From Amylostereum areolatum (lineage: Eukaryota; Basidiomycota; Agaricomycetes; Russulales; Stereaceae): a stretch of DNA of 64,000 nucleotides. Position 1 is the stretch's first letter; the number at the start of each line of letters is the position of its first letter. A model generated the notes under the pieces. The model had not been told where the DNA came from, searched no databases, and was given only the letters and a program-made list of their open reading frames with translations. Location: assembly GCA_012932865.1 (NCBI GenBank), contig SAXG01000011.1:248001-312000 (forward strand). Reading direction: 5' to 3'. A program made the translations under genes and the position numbers. This document shows positions 53,808 to 62,790 of this stretch, one piece after another.

Positions 53808-54264
53808 TGTCAGCAACGACTAGTGCGACAGCACCAAGTTACGACAAAGCTGACAGAGGAAGAGGACGACAGAGGGGAGCCGATCAGACACGGCGACAGA
53901 CAAGGGAAAGCAAGCAAAGTCGGTAGAATTGACTAGCTCGAGATAAGGAATATGTACAGCGAGAGCGAGCCTTATATACACAAGAGGAGAGAGACTTAGG
54001 TAAGCAACCAATACACGGCGATCAGTAAGCAGACCAAGTATAAGTAAGCAGTCGTATGTAAAAGAGCACAGCATGAGTCAGTATCGTACAGCATGAGTCA
54101 AGAGAAAGGAGTCAGACCCGGACCGAGATGAGTCACGTGGGTCCGGGCGGGATATAGATGAGCCGGGTCCGGGCCAAGGTGGAGCCGGACCGGTGATAAG
54201 TCGATAAGTCCTAAAGCGTGTAACCGATGTAAAGTAAAAAGAAAATTATAGACCGTTCATGACA
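53808..54264 (-). repeat. 5' LTR of inner element
   Basis: 457 bp, apparently identical to 46458-46914. Contains a TATA box (sense TATATAAG at 53971-53979), with the predicted start about 34 nt downstream. Confidence 0.95.
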
Positions 54265-54269
54265 CTCCC
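54265..54269. repeat. Inner LTR element target-site duplication, right copy
   Basis: CTCCC, matching 46453-46457. Confidence 0.92.
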
Positions 54270-55074
54270 ATTGTTGTGATGTTTTCGGGTCTTCCGAATA
54301 GATTTCCTTGTCTTCCTCTTCTGGTTCCGAAAATATCTTCGTCTGATTTGATTGATGGAGATCTTGTTGATTTCTCTGTATGTCCTTCCGCTTCTGCTGC
54401 GCTTGATGGGCTGCTTTCTCGACTTCCTCTGGAATCAGACTTTGTTCGGGTGTCTGATACTGCTTTCTCAGGTTCTGGCGCGGTTTCTTCTGGATGCGGT
54501 GCGGTTGTTGCGACTTCTTGAGGATGCTGGGGTTCGGTCTGAGGGTTCTGTGGTGCGGTTGTTGTATCGGCTGTGTCGGTATCGGGATCAAATTCCCAGT
54601 AGTCCTTAATATTCCCGGTGTAAGGTTTCTCTTCGACTTTCTGTGCATCCGGGTGTTTCCAGAGTTCTTCTGATGAGAGGGGCCCGATATGAGGTCTTGA
54701 ATAATCTGGGCGCTTCCAATGTGAGTTGTCGTAGGTTCCGTCTTCCTTTTCTCTTTTAGATCTATCTTTGTAGTACTCTGCTGCTGGGGGAAGGTTGTAT
54801 CTGTATATGGGTGGGTTCCACTGGTACGCGTATGTCCCTTTGCTTTCTTTTGCGGTGAAGGCTCCGTCGTGATAAAAGATAAGATTATAGGGATCAAATG
54901 TCCAGTGATGATTTTCTTTTCCGTTGGGAAATTCTCGACTACAATCTGATTGGAGATAAGGGACTTCGAAGTCTGATGGTCTTTTCTCAGCGGATTGTTC
55001 CGCTGGCTCCGTGGTGGGTGTTTCGTTTGACGCTCTGCGCCAAACTGTAGGGTGAGCTAGTGTAGAGGAGAGCT
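54265..55074 (-). pseudogene. Outer element gag N-terminal extension, cut off by inner element
   Basis: In frame with the main gag, this part encodes about 270 open codons without a stop or an ATG: for example DFEVPYLQSDC, HHWTFDPYNLIFYHDGAFTA, YAYQWNPPIYRYNLPPAAEY, then an acidic/Pro-rich part to FGRPENITT. The first in-frame ATG lies exactly at the inner-element insertion. A different frame with an AUG (near 54650) reads as Gln/Pro low complexity. So Gag either starts at a non-AUG codon, or gets its start by splicing, or the native start is the interrupted ATG and this is translated leader-like sequence. The inner element separates it from the rest of gag at 46457. Confidence 0.6.
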
Positions 55075-55080
55075 CGTTCT
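55071..55080 (-). promoter_or_regulatory. Self-complementary primer-binding site, outer element
   Basis: Sense AGAACGAGCT, 2 nt inside the 5' LTR end. It is the exact complement of AGCTCGTTCT within the LTR (55316-55325), which starts 34 nt downstream of a TATAAAAGG box (55351-55360). Same spacing and length as in the inner element. Confidence 0.7.
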
Positions 55081-55082
55081 AG

Positions 55083-55623
55083 TGTTAAGGACGGTCCTTA
55101 TCACGTGACAAGCGGCTCAGGCTACAGTACTCTTACGCGTGAGAGGTGGGATCAGGTGATCCAGACGTCTCGGTTTATACAAAGGTGAGGGTCAATAAGC
55201 GAAGCAGTAAGTCTTCACGGAAGACTTAGGCGAGCTTATCAACTTAGTTGGCTTGGGATTCTCTTTAGCGTTTAGAAGAGGAGGTTCTTATTAGAACAGT
55301 CCTGTATTTACAAAGAGAACGAGCTGAGGAATGGCTCGTTCGATGAGCCTCCTTTTATAAGAAAGGAGGTCGAGTAAATATATGTACATTGAGCAACGGT
55401 CGCATCAAGTATCTACGGGGATAAGACTGTGGCACCGTCGCGGCTATGCCGTTGAGACGGTGACGATCTGTGGCACTGTCGTCGGGATGGTGACGATCTG
55501 TGGCACTGTCGTCGTCGCGTTGTTGAGACGGTTACGAACTGGGGCACAGTCGTAATCCGTCGTTTAGCGACGTCCTTCCTAGTAAGGCAATGGAAAATGA
55601 AGTACCTTGGACAAGTTGTAACA
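55083..55623 (-). repeat. 5' LTR of outer element
   Basis: 541 bp with ends TGTTA/TAACA. The TATA box is at 55351-55360 (sense TTATAAAAGG). Three transitions separate it from the 3' LTR at 37576-38116. Confidence 0.95.
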
Positions 55624-55628
55624 GCGTG
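55624..55628. repeat. Outer LTR element target-site duplication, right copy
   Basis: GCGTG, matching 37571-37575; LINE B sequence resumes here. Confidence 0.92.
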
Positions 55629-55631
55629 TGT

Positions 55632-57446
55632 TCATGTGGAAAAGAAGGGGGCGTCCTCATCTGTGCTCGATTGGGATGATCGGCGGCCTTTGCCTAGTGG
55701 TTGGGAGTTGGCGCCCGTTGGGATTTGTAGCGGGGTAGCGTAACTTCCCCACCCATCTGCTCCGTTGAAGTGCCAGTCGATGTCACCATGGTTTTTGTCA
55801 CCCGGTGGCTTTGGCGCGTACGGGTTGGGGGTGTTGGAGCCGTCCTTCCTGCCCTTCCGGTTCTGACCTTTGTGTGGCGGTCGGAAGGTTGCTCCTTCCC
55901 CTAGAGAGAATCTGCGTCCTGCCGGTCGGAGTGCTTCCTCTCTGTCTTCCGGGTTTCGTCTGCCTGCTGCCCGCGCGTCCCTTAGTGTTGGACACTGGGG
56001 ATCTCTTGACGCGTGTCCCGTGGTCTTGCAGTTGATGCAGTGTATCTGCGCTGGCTCGAAAACGTTGCATTCTCTGCTTAAGTGGTCGTCAGCTCCACAT
56101 GTCGCGCACAGGGGTTTTTCGCTCCGACAGTCCCTGGCTATGTGGCCTAGGGCGTTGCATTTGTGGCAGTGGAAAGGTTCACGCCCAAGTTCTTCCACCT
56201 GTTCGCATAGCTGGCCTTCGATGATCACGCCGTGTAACTGTTGACATATGTACTTGAGGGCGTTAATCGTCTTGGTGCAGATGGTGATGTGGGCGACTTT
56301 TTGACCTTTGTATCGCTTCTCGACGGGTCGTATCCAAGCGCTGGATACTATTTCCCCTTCCTCTAGGCCCGAGTCCTCCTCGATGCGTTTGTGGGTGGCC
56401 GGCTCGCCTATCTGGTGGTTAACGGATACATACTTAACTATTGCGGCATGGCGTCGGTCCTTTACGGTGACTTGTCCACCGTCGAACGCTGCGCAGAAGG
56501 CGTTTCGATTGTCTTGCGTCTTGAGATACTCGATGATACCCGTGTTGTTGGCCCCTAGCAGTATCCCGCCGTTGTTGAGGATCGTTGCACTGACGAATCT
56601 GCTGTCTCCCGGTGGTGAGTTGTCGCTGGCTATGTTCTCGATGGCTAGGTTGGCCTTAGTGACCAGATCTTTGGGAGTGAGGCGGCGGTATTCGTCTTTG
56701 TTGTCGTTCGGCACGTCAAGCAAGAGCTGCTTCTTCTGTCGTTCTGTCCTCGACGTCGCCGTGTGCTTGACTCCTACTGTTGCGTTGCCTGTGCTCGCGG
56801 CTTTCGCGTATGACATCTGTGTCCCTGCCGAGTCCGCTGTTGCCGTCGGGACGTTGTCAACTAGCTGTCGTATGACTGATGTCGCTGCCTCCAGTTGCGC
56901 GCGGGTCTCCTTCGTTATTTGGTATATCTCGTAGCGTTGGGTTTGGAGGGACTGCTTGCTGTGCTCGTTCTGGGTCGCAAGGAAGTCTACGATGTGTTTC
57001 TCGATGGCATGTTTCGTGGCTGGCATGATGGAGTTCAGCGTAGCTTCGACTGCTTCCTCCGTTGGCGTTGGGCGACGTGTCGCCGAGTATCCCTTCAGCA
57101 ATGTAGCGATGTGGCTGACAGCCGTTTTGATCTCTGCCGGGGAAGGTCTGTTCAATGCGGAAGTCAGGGTAGCGCTCACCGTTTGCGGTCCCGGGGTTTC
57201 CTGGTCATCCCATCCTTCTAAGAGTTTCTTTCCTTTCAACCACTGCTTCGCTGTCTCCCATTCCTTCGTCCGTTTCTTTTCTTGCTGTGTTTTATCCCGC
57301 GGAGTTGGCGAGGGCTCCGGCCTTTCGAGTCGATCGCGCAGTGACGTGGCACTCGTGCGCTTGGGTGTCGGCGATTCGGGCTCGTGTTCTCCTCTTTGCG
57401 GTGATGTTCCTCTTCTACGCTTTCTGGGACTGCCGTTTGACGACAT
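55632..57446 (-). CDS. LINE B ORF1: gag-like zinc-knuckle protein
   Basis: 604 residues. The N-terminus is Ser/Pro/Arg-rich (RKRRRGTSPQRGEHEPESP). The middle contains PSPAEIKTAVSHIATLLKGY and a helical part. Three zinc knuckles follow: CHKCNALGHIARDC, CATCGADDHLSREC and CINCKTTGHASRDPQC. The C-terminus is Gly/Pro-rich. The stop TGA at 55632 overlaps the ORF2 ATG at 55635 (sense ACATGAAC), the same ATGA coupling as in LINE A. Intact frame. ORF2 continues for 12 nt before the outer LTR element interrupts it. Confidence 0.9.
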   Translation of the reverse strand: MSSNGSPRKRRRGTSPQRGEHEPESPTPKRTSATSLRDRLERPEPSPTPRDKTQQEKKRTKEWETAKQWLKGKKLLEGWDDQETPGPQTVSATLTSALNRPSPAEIKTAVSHIATLLKGYSATRRPTPTEEAVEATLNSIMPATKHAIEKHIVDFLATQNEHSKQSLQTQRYEIYQITKETRAQLEAATSVIRQLVDNVPTATADSAGTQMSYAKAASTGNATVGVKHTATSRTERQKKQLLLDVPNDNKDEYRRLTPKDLVTKANLAIENIASDNSPPGDSRFVSATILNNGGILLGANNTGIIEYLKTQDNRNAFCAAFDGGQVTVKDRRHAAIVKYVSVNHQIGEPATHKRIEEDSGLEEGEIVSSAWIRPVEKRYKGQKVAHITICTKTINALKYICQQLHGVIIEGQLCEQVEELGREPFHCHKCNALGHIARDCRSEKPLCATCGADDHLSRECNVFEPAQIHCINCKTTGHASRDPQCPTLRDARAAGRRNPEDREEALRPAGRRFSLGEGATFRPPHKGQNRKGRKDGSNTPNPYAPKPPGDKNHGDIDWHFNGADGWGSYATPLQIPTGANSQPLGKGRRSSQSSTDEDAPFFST

Positions 57447-57513
57447 GGCCCCTCTTCTATTGGGTATAGGAGGTGTTGTTGAGGCTGTTTGAGGTTCTTG
57501 ATTCTTGAGGTCT

Positions 57514-57525
57514 CATATCTGTGAG
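57514..57525. repeat. LINE B target-site duplication, right copy
   Basis: ATATCTGTGAGT, matching 33189-33200; only 109 bp separate it from the stop of the AAA ATPase gene. Confidence 0.85.
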
Positions 57526-57634
57526 TACATGAGGTCCATCCGTTCTTCGTGCTAACTACGCCACTTGTCTTCCTCAAATAATTCCTTCTACACGCTCTAA
57601 CTACCCAGGTACCCAGTGACCCCCGGCGCAAGGC

Positions 57635-59156
57635 CTAGAACTGCGTGCCTCCGTGCAACGTTTTCTCCACTGGATCGGCCGGGACCCAGCAGTCGTTTCC
57701 CGAATCCTCCCCTTCATCCGCCTTCTTGTCTTTCTGTTTCTCATCTCCTCCCTCCGGAGTTTTGATTATCTGCGAAGTCAGAACCTCGATCTGTTTGAAG
57801 AGCAGCTCCTCGGGCGCCACGGACAGGCTCTTGCTCGATCGCGCGTGGGCGAGCTGGAGCAAGAAGGAAACGAACCTGAAGGTGGTCGAAGTTAAAGTGA
57901 GCATTTCTCGTCGATCCAGCGAGTGAAATGGCTCACAGCTCTTTCAGGAAGGCAAAGCTGAATCCCTCAGAGTCCTGAGCGACCTTCGCCGCGATCTCCT
58001 CGTGCTTCATACCAAATTGTATCCCGCTCCCTCGCCCTCCTTTCGCAGCCACCTTCGCGACCCACCTGGTCGCAAACGCCGTCCTCAACTCCAGGCTCGG
58101 CAACGCGAAGTTGTACTTGACGTCGAAGCGTGAGGGGCGGTTCAAGATGGCGTCGTCGATGCGCTCGGGGTGGTTCGTCGTGGCGATGGTGAGGATGCCT
58201 CCGTTGGCGGCGATGCCGTCAAGCTCGTTCAGGAAGAAGCTGCGGACTTTGGGGGTCACCATCGCGTCGAGGTCTTCCAGGACGAGAATGCAGGGCGAGT
58301 GCCGGCGCGCATGGTCGAAGATGCTGCGTACGCCGTACTCGGGGCCCTAGCACAAGCACTGTGTGAGTTCATGTCCTGAGTATGTTACAGAGTTAGATCA
58401 CTTACGTAGGGTGTAGTGAAAGACTTCACGTAGAGCGCGGGGTATTGCGCGTCCTTCAACAAGGCCTTGATCGACTCCGTCTTGCCGTTCCCCGGTGGCC
58501 CGAGGAGAAGGATGCCCCGCTTCCACGTAATGCCCAGCTCCTCGTATATCTCCCTGCTCGCGAAGAAACCGCTCGTGTCGCGCTGCAAGCCTTCCTTGAA
58601 CGCGTCCTCGAGCACAACGTCGTCCCAATCCGCCGCCTGCACCGCTTTGAAGAGCTTCTTGTCCGCCTTCCACCGCGCGCTCTGGTACACCCAAATCTCC
58701 TCGCGGAGCGTCGCGCCATACACATACACCGCTGTGGCCGAGCTTCTTCCCGAGCTCGTCCGACGCACCCTCGTACACGAGGTCATAGAAGTACCACTCG
58801 CTATGGTCGCGGCGCCAGGTGGCCTTAAAGACGGTAAAAGCGGTGCCCTCGTAGACGAAGGTGACTTTGCCGTGGACGAGGTTCGGGAAGACGACTTTGG
58901 AAACGCTGTCGTAGGGGTAAAGGGTGTATGCGTCGGAGGTGAGGGCCTTCGTGGTGTCGTCGCGCTCGCACACGGAGGGGGTGATGTCTAGGGAATGGAG
59001 GTACTCGGAGAGGGGGAAGTCCTTCTCGTCGTCGTCGAGTACGGGGACGTGCTGAGAGGAGGGGTCTGTGACGTAAAGGCCTCTCAGGAGGTTGAAGACC
59101 TCATGGGAGGACGGAGAGCTAAAGGTGGTGTCGAGAACGGGTTTGAAGGAGGACAT
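57635..59156 (-). CDS. AAA-family ATPase
   Basis: AAA ATPase of about 465 residues, of the single-domain type common in agaricomycetes and resembling BCS1/SpoVK-like proteins. The N-terminus (MSSFKPVLDTTFSSPSSHEV) has no membrane helix, so it is not a typical mitochondrial Bcs1. Core motifs: Walker A GPPGNGKT, Walker B ILVLEDLDAM, sensor region TIATTNHPERIDDAILNRPSRFD. Introns: about 58349-58410 before GPEYGVRSIFDHARR, and one of about 60 nt near 57886-57945 before FVSFLLQLAHAR. The frame breaks at 58736-58739 (between DELGKKL and TAVYVYGATLREEIWVYQS); dropping one G of GG restores it. Charged C-terminus (EKQKDKKADEGED), stop at 57635. Substrate unknown. Confidence 0.88.
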
Positions 59157-60092
59157 GGTGGGCGGATGGGTGCTTAGAAGTTAGGTGTTTTTTTGACCTT
59201 TCTTTATACCTTTCGACAACACAGTCATTCCGCATCACAGCAATACCACGTATCTCGTCAGGAATTACGTGAGAACCGCTCCTCCACTGCTGGACCCAAG
59301 CTGGACCTCAACGTAGGGCGTCTTATGTTCATCATCTGTCGGCCCCGGCTCGCTCCTCTGAGTTGGATTCAATCATAGGCGAGGTGGACCCGGTGGCGAC
59401 TTTCTCACATTCGCCTCGTTCAGTAACCCATGACACCTACGAGTCTCAATCTCCGCGCCATCAGCTCCCAAATTGTACTTGGATGCGAGTTGATGCGGTG
59501 GAAGGACCCTGGTTAGCTCAGGTTCAAGGCCGGGTTGACTCGAGGCATACAACTGGTGTACTTGGGTTGATGATCTTTCCTGACATGAGGACAGCACGAG
59601 GAAGATTGCGAAGGCGGTATGGGACAGTGACGCCGATAGCACAATGCGTGGTCGTCGGTGGTACAGTAGGTCCAGACCGGCGAAGTCGGGCCCACTGATA
59701 AAAACTGACTCGTTGTCTAAGCGCCAATTCCTGCGCAACACTTTATTTAATACAGTCCAGCTATATTGAAACAACAGCAGGTCCATTTATTCGACAGGAA
59801 GACAATACAGAGGGTGCCGGCGGATGCGGCGAGAGCTAAAATGCTACAGTTGGTGACAGAGTACAGATCCAATCGGTGTAAAACAGAGGAGGAGAACGCT
59901 GCATGAGGCAAGAGTATTACGGTAAAATGATGTACTTGAACGGCAAAATGCAATTAAAGTGTAGGAGTGTGTGAACGGGAGACAATGAAGGCATAACGTC
60001 GGATCACCAGGGCAGAGATGGTAAAAGAGATTGAAGGAAAGGATGAGGGAAGGAAGGGAGAGGATTGCGGGATAGAAGAAAGATCAGACTGT
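59157..60092. other. Intergenic, no supported gene
   Basis: Promoter side of the AAA gene and downstream side of receptor 3. A 137-codon minus-strand open frame at 59373-59786 has no motif or homologue that I recognise. Confidence 0.45.
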
Positions 60093-61931
60093 TCACACCT
60101 CGCCCACGACGGTCTCCTTGACCACGGTCATCCTGAAGACATCCTCCGTCCTGCTTCCCTTGCTCCTCATCCGTGCGTACCGAGCCCTGCGTCCGGCTCC
60201 TCGCCGAACCCGTGCTCGTCTTCCGCATGGGAGGCTTCTGCACGGGCATCGGGTTCGGAAGCGGTATCGAGAGCATCCCAGGCCCCGCGAATGGCACGCC
60301 GTCGTGCCCACGCGATTCCACGCCCGAGAGGATGGGCGAGTCGGCGCGGGCAGGGTGGGTGTTGCTGGTGGCGTAAGGATGCGCGAGCGGCGGGCTTGGA
60401 GGGGGCTGAGGCCACGCCGAGGTCGACAAGGATGGAGCTGCGTGGAGATTCGGCAGATGACGACGTCTTGGGGATGAGCATGTTGGTAGAGGACATCGTC
60501 CCTGTAGGCGAGGTAGGAGAGACAGCGCCGTCGGTGCGGTAGTGGCTAAAGGGAGGGGGAGACGGGACTCGGTGCAGCTCGCGCGCCGTGTCCGTATTCA
60601 GGTAGGTGGGCGTAGGATTGCGTAAAGGAGTCGTCGGGTGCGGGGGACGTGCTAGGCGTGGAGGAGGATAACGTGGATGTGGACTTGCTCAGCTTAAGCT
60701 TCTTGGTGGTCTCAGGCTTGGCGTCGAGCGCGTCGTCCCAACCGGAACGGAGGAACGTAAAGGGGCGGGGTTGTCGATGGGACTTGTTTGGTGCTGTGGG
60801 ATTTTGAAAAACGTGAGCACGGTCGCCCTGGGAGGTAAACTACGAACGCATACTGAGTTGGAAGAATGTTCTTTCCCGTGCGACTCGAGATCCAAGAAAG
60901 AATTGTGCGGTAGCCTTTCCGCGTCTCTTCGCCGAATGCGGTCAACGCACACAAAAGCAGCGACCAGATGGGAATCGTCCACCAAAGGAGTTCGCTGCCG
61001 GTGGCTATGGCCGTACCGCGCAGAACAGTTTCTACTGGCGAGAAGTTGGCGTGAACCTTTGATACGGACGTCCAGGGCTCCATGTCAGTGGACGACCACG
61101 AGGTAACGATCACGTAGACGGTGGCCGTGTAGAGCATTCCTATGGTAGCGTAGGCGAGGCGGCGCGCGAAGAGGGAGAAACTCATTTCTGGACGGGAGGG
61201 AAAGTACGCGACGGAGTTGTAGCGGCTCCTGGCGAGGTTGATGAGCGCAGATACTGTATCGGAAATCAGCCTAGGCCATAGTCAACCAGGGAAGCAGAAC
61301 GAACCGTTGTATAGTAATGCAAGGAGCTGAAATGACGAGAGGGGGGAGCCAAACCAGCACCAGGCCGGTAAGAGAGCGATTGAATTGCTGCTTGACAGCC
61401 GAGGTCTTCGACTATGGTAAAACGATGATTCTGCACTATTACATCTAAAGACCGTGGGCGATCAGAAGATGCCTAGGACGCGGAATGAAAGACAACGCAC
61501 GCAACGCCATGTAGACAACGGGTATGACTATACACATGACAACCTCCACGAGCGTCTTGTAGTTGAACGTGCTTCTGGACATGCTCGTGTCGGGACGTCA
61601 ATAGCTCCAGCTGGCGGGAGAATGCAGAAGAATGCGCCAGGTATAGCGACCATTGCTCCCAAAAGAATTTTGCTGGCTACATCAAAGCTGTCTTAAGGGA
61701 ACGTCGACTCTTAAGAAACAAACGCCACTCACCGATATCGCACCATACCGGGGCGTGATCATCCAGACTGTCGGCCCACAGGATTGAGTTTACTCCATGG
61801 ATGATATTACACACAAATAGCCAACAGATTACAGAGACAGCCGGGATGGTATGTGACTTGAGCTGTCCAGGCAAGATTAAAAGGAGAAGGACGATGGAGA
61901 AGAATGAAAGGGTGGGAAATTCGGCGTGCAT
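60093..61931 (-). pseudogene. STE3: STE3-like pheromone receptor 3, frame-broken
   Basis: Starts at 61931 (MHAEFPTLSFFSIVLLLLIL). Readable family stretches follow: VNSILWADSLDDHAPVWCDI, ASKILLGAMVAIPGAFFCIL, TFNYKTLVEVVMCIVIPVVYMAL, VIVQNHRFTIVEDLGCQAA, TGLVLVWLPPLVISAPCITIQR, NLARSRYNSVAYFPSRPEMSF-like loop, LWWTIPIWSLLLCALTAFGEETRKGYR. The long Ser/Pro tail ends RMTVVKETVVGEV at 60093. Introns are placed as in receptors 1 and 2. At least three breaks in the helical part (near 61616, 61590 and 61380) and more in the tail each need one base removed. Receptors 1 and 2 show none, so this copy is either decaying or poorly assembled. The NWAPVWCDI signature is changed to DDHAPVWCDI and the WNVGTC motif is missing, indicating a diverged paralogue. 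Confidence 0.75.
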
Positions 61932-62790
61932 AGCGATAGATTGTGGGATTAGGGAGTACCGAGCGTCCAGCCAAGAATAGATTGTGGAGGAAATCCTCGG
62001 GATGGCGGGAGGAGTGAGTGAAAGAGGTATCCTTGTCGCGAGGGAAATGGGCGTTGGGGGATTGCTTCGTTTTAAAGAAAGGCGGGGGCGTTAAGCGAGT
62101 GCGATGTGGTCGCCGTTACGTCTTTGGCCGGATGGCAGGCGTCGGAGACAAGCGGACAGCCAGTTTAGGGACAAGGACATTTGAGGAAGAACAAACTATA
62201 GCGCACGCCCGAGTATAAGAACCGTGCTGGGGGAGACCAGGTCGGCTGGGTCGACGAGAAGTAGGCGCGTACTAGTGGACAAAGGAGCTTCCTAACAAGG
62301 CATCCTCTATCAAGACCGGTTCTCCTCAATGCGGTAGGTTAGGCGGTCCGGGATTTCGACATAGACATGGGAGGAGGTGAAGGTCGGATGGAAATGTTGT
62401 TGCATGCGAACATAGCTTTCCCAACGGGACTCAGACAGAGTCACAGAGATACTTTTAAACTTTACGCAAGGTCTCCGGTAGTTCCCACGGGGTCCGGACA
62501 TTCGATCTAAGTCAACTTCAAATCTCGTGCGCGGACTCTATGGATGTACATCAAGTAGTTTCACAGAGGAGCGAACAATGGTGTCCGCTGATGGTTCGAA
62601 TATGGCAAAGATATCGTCTGCATACTTTGCGAGGACCGACACAATACGCGCATCGCCTGACCACCTTACAAAGGCTTACATCAATCTCAGTCACCGCGTC
62701 CCGGCTACCATTCAGACGCGAATACGAGCCGTCGAGCCGCCTGGATGCTCGTGAGGAACACCGTCCAAGCTAGGGCTAGTTCGAACCATC
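61932..62790. other. Intergenic upstream of receptor 3
   Basis: Promoter side of receptor 3 (61932-62200) and the end of the next minus-strand gene. Short open frames have no motif, and no CaaX-ended pheromone precursor was found. Confidence 0.4.

Larger units (their letters stand above)
46458..54264 (-). mobile_element. Inner Ty3/gypsy chromovirus, 7.8 kb
   Basis: Complete LTR retrotransposon (minus strand) with identical-looking 457-bp LTRs and CTCCC duplications. Order: 5' LTR, primer-binding site, leader ORF with SIM-like repeats, MITE insertion, gag, -1 site, pol with chromodomain, purine tract, 3' LTR. It differs from the outer element in LTR sequence and proteins but has the same architecture. 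The identical LTRs imply recent insertion, although the 5' gag part contains an in-frame stop, a frame break and a MITE. Confidence 0.95.
37576..55623 (-). mobile_element. Outer Ty3/gypsy chromovirus, 18 kb including inner element
   Basis: LTR retrotransposon on the minus strand, with 541-bp LTRs at both ends and GCGTG duplications. About 10.2 kb belongs to the element itself; the rest is the inner element at 46458-54264. Order in the sense direction: 5' LTR, primer-binding site, gag, -1 frameshift site, pol (protease, RT, RNase H, integrase, chromodomain), then about 3 kb of further ORFs, a purine tract and the 3' LTR. The protease-RT-RNase H-integrase order and the chromodomain place it among chromoviruses. 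The LTRs differ by three transitions. Two one-base excesses disturb the integrase end of pol. Confidence 0.95.
33201..57513 (-). mobile_element. LINE B: Tad1/I-like LINE split by nested LTR elements
   Basis: Minus-strand non-LTR element whose own sequence occupies 33201-37575 and 55624-57513; an 18-kb LTR retrotransposon fills the gap. The tail is the T run at 33200-33217 (plus strand). The 5' end is 67 nt upstream of the ORF1 ATG at 57446. Both ends are proved by the ATATCTGTGAGT duplication. ORF1 (right part) and ORF2 (left part) originally overlapped by ATGA, exactly as in LINE A. Joining the two sides across the GCGTG duplication gives an ORF2 beginning MNTRPLRIWQQNLNKS. It is the oldest layer of the stack. 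Confidence 0.93.

Noticed and set aside
59373..59786. 137-codon minus-strand open frame
   Set aside because: No motif, no credible neighbours or introns; the composition is not protein-like.
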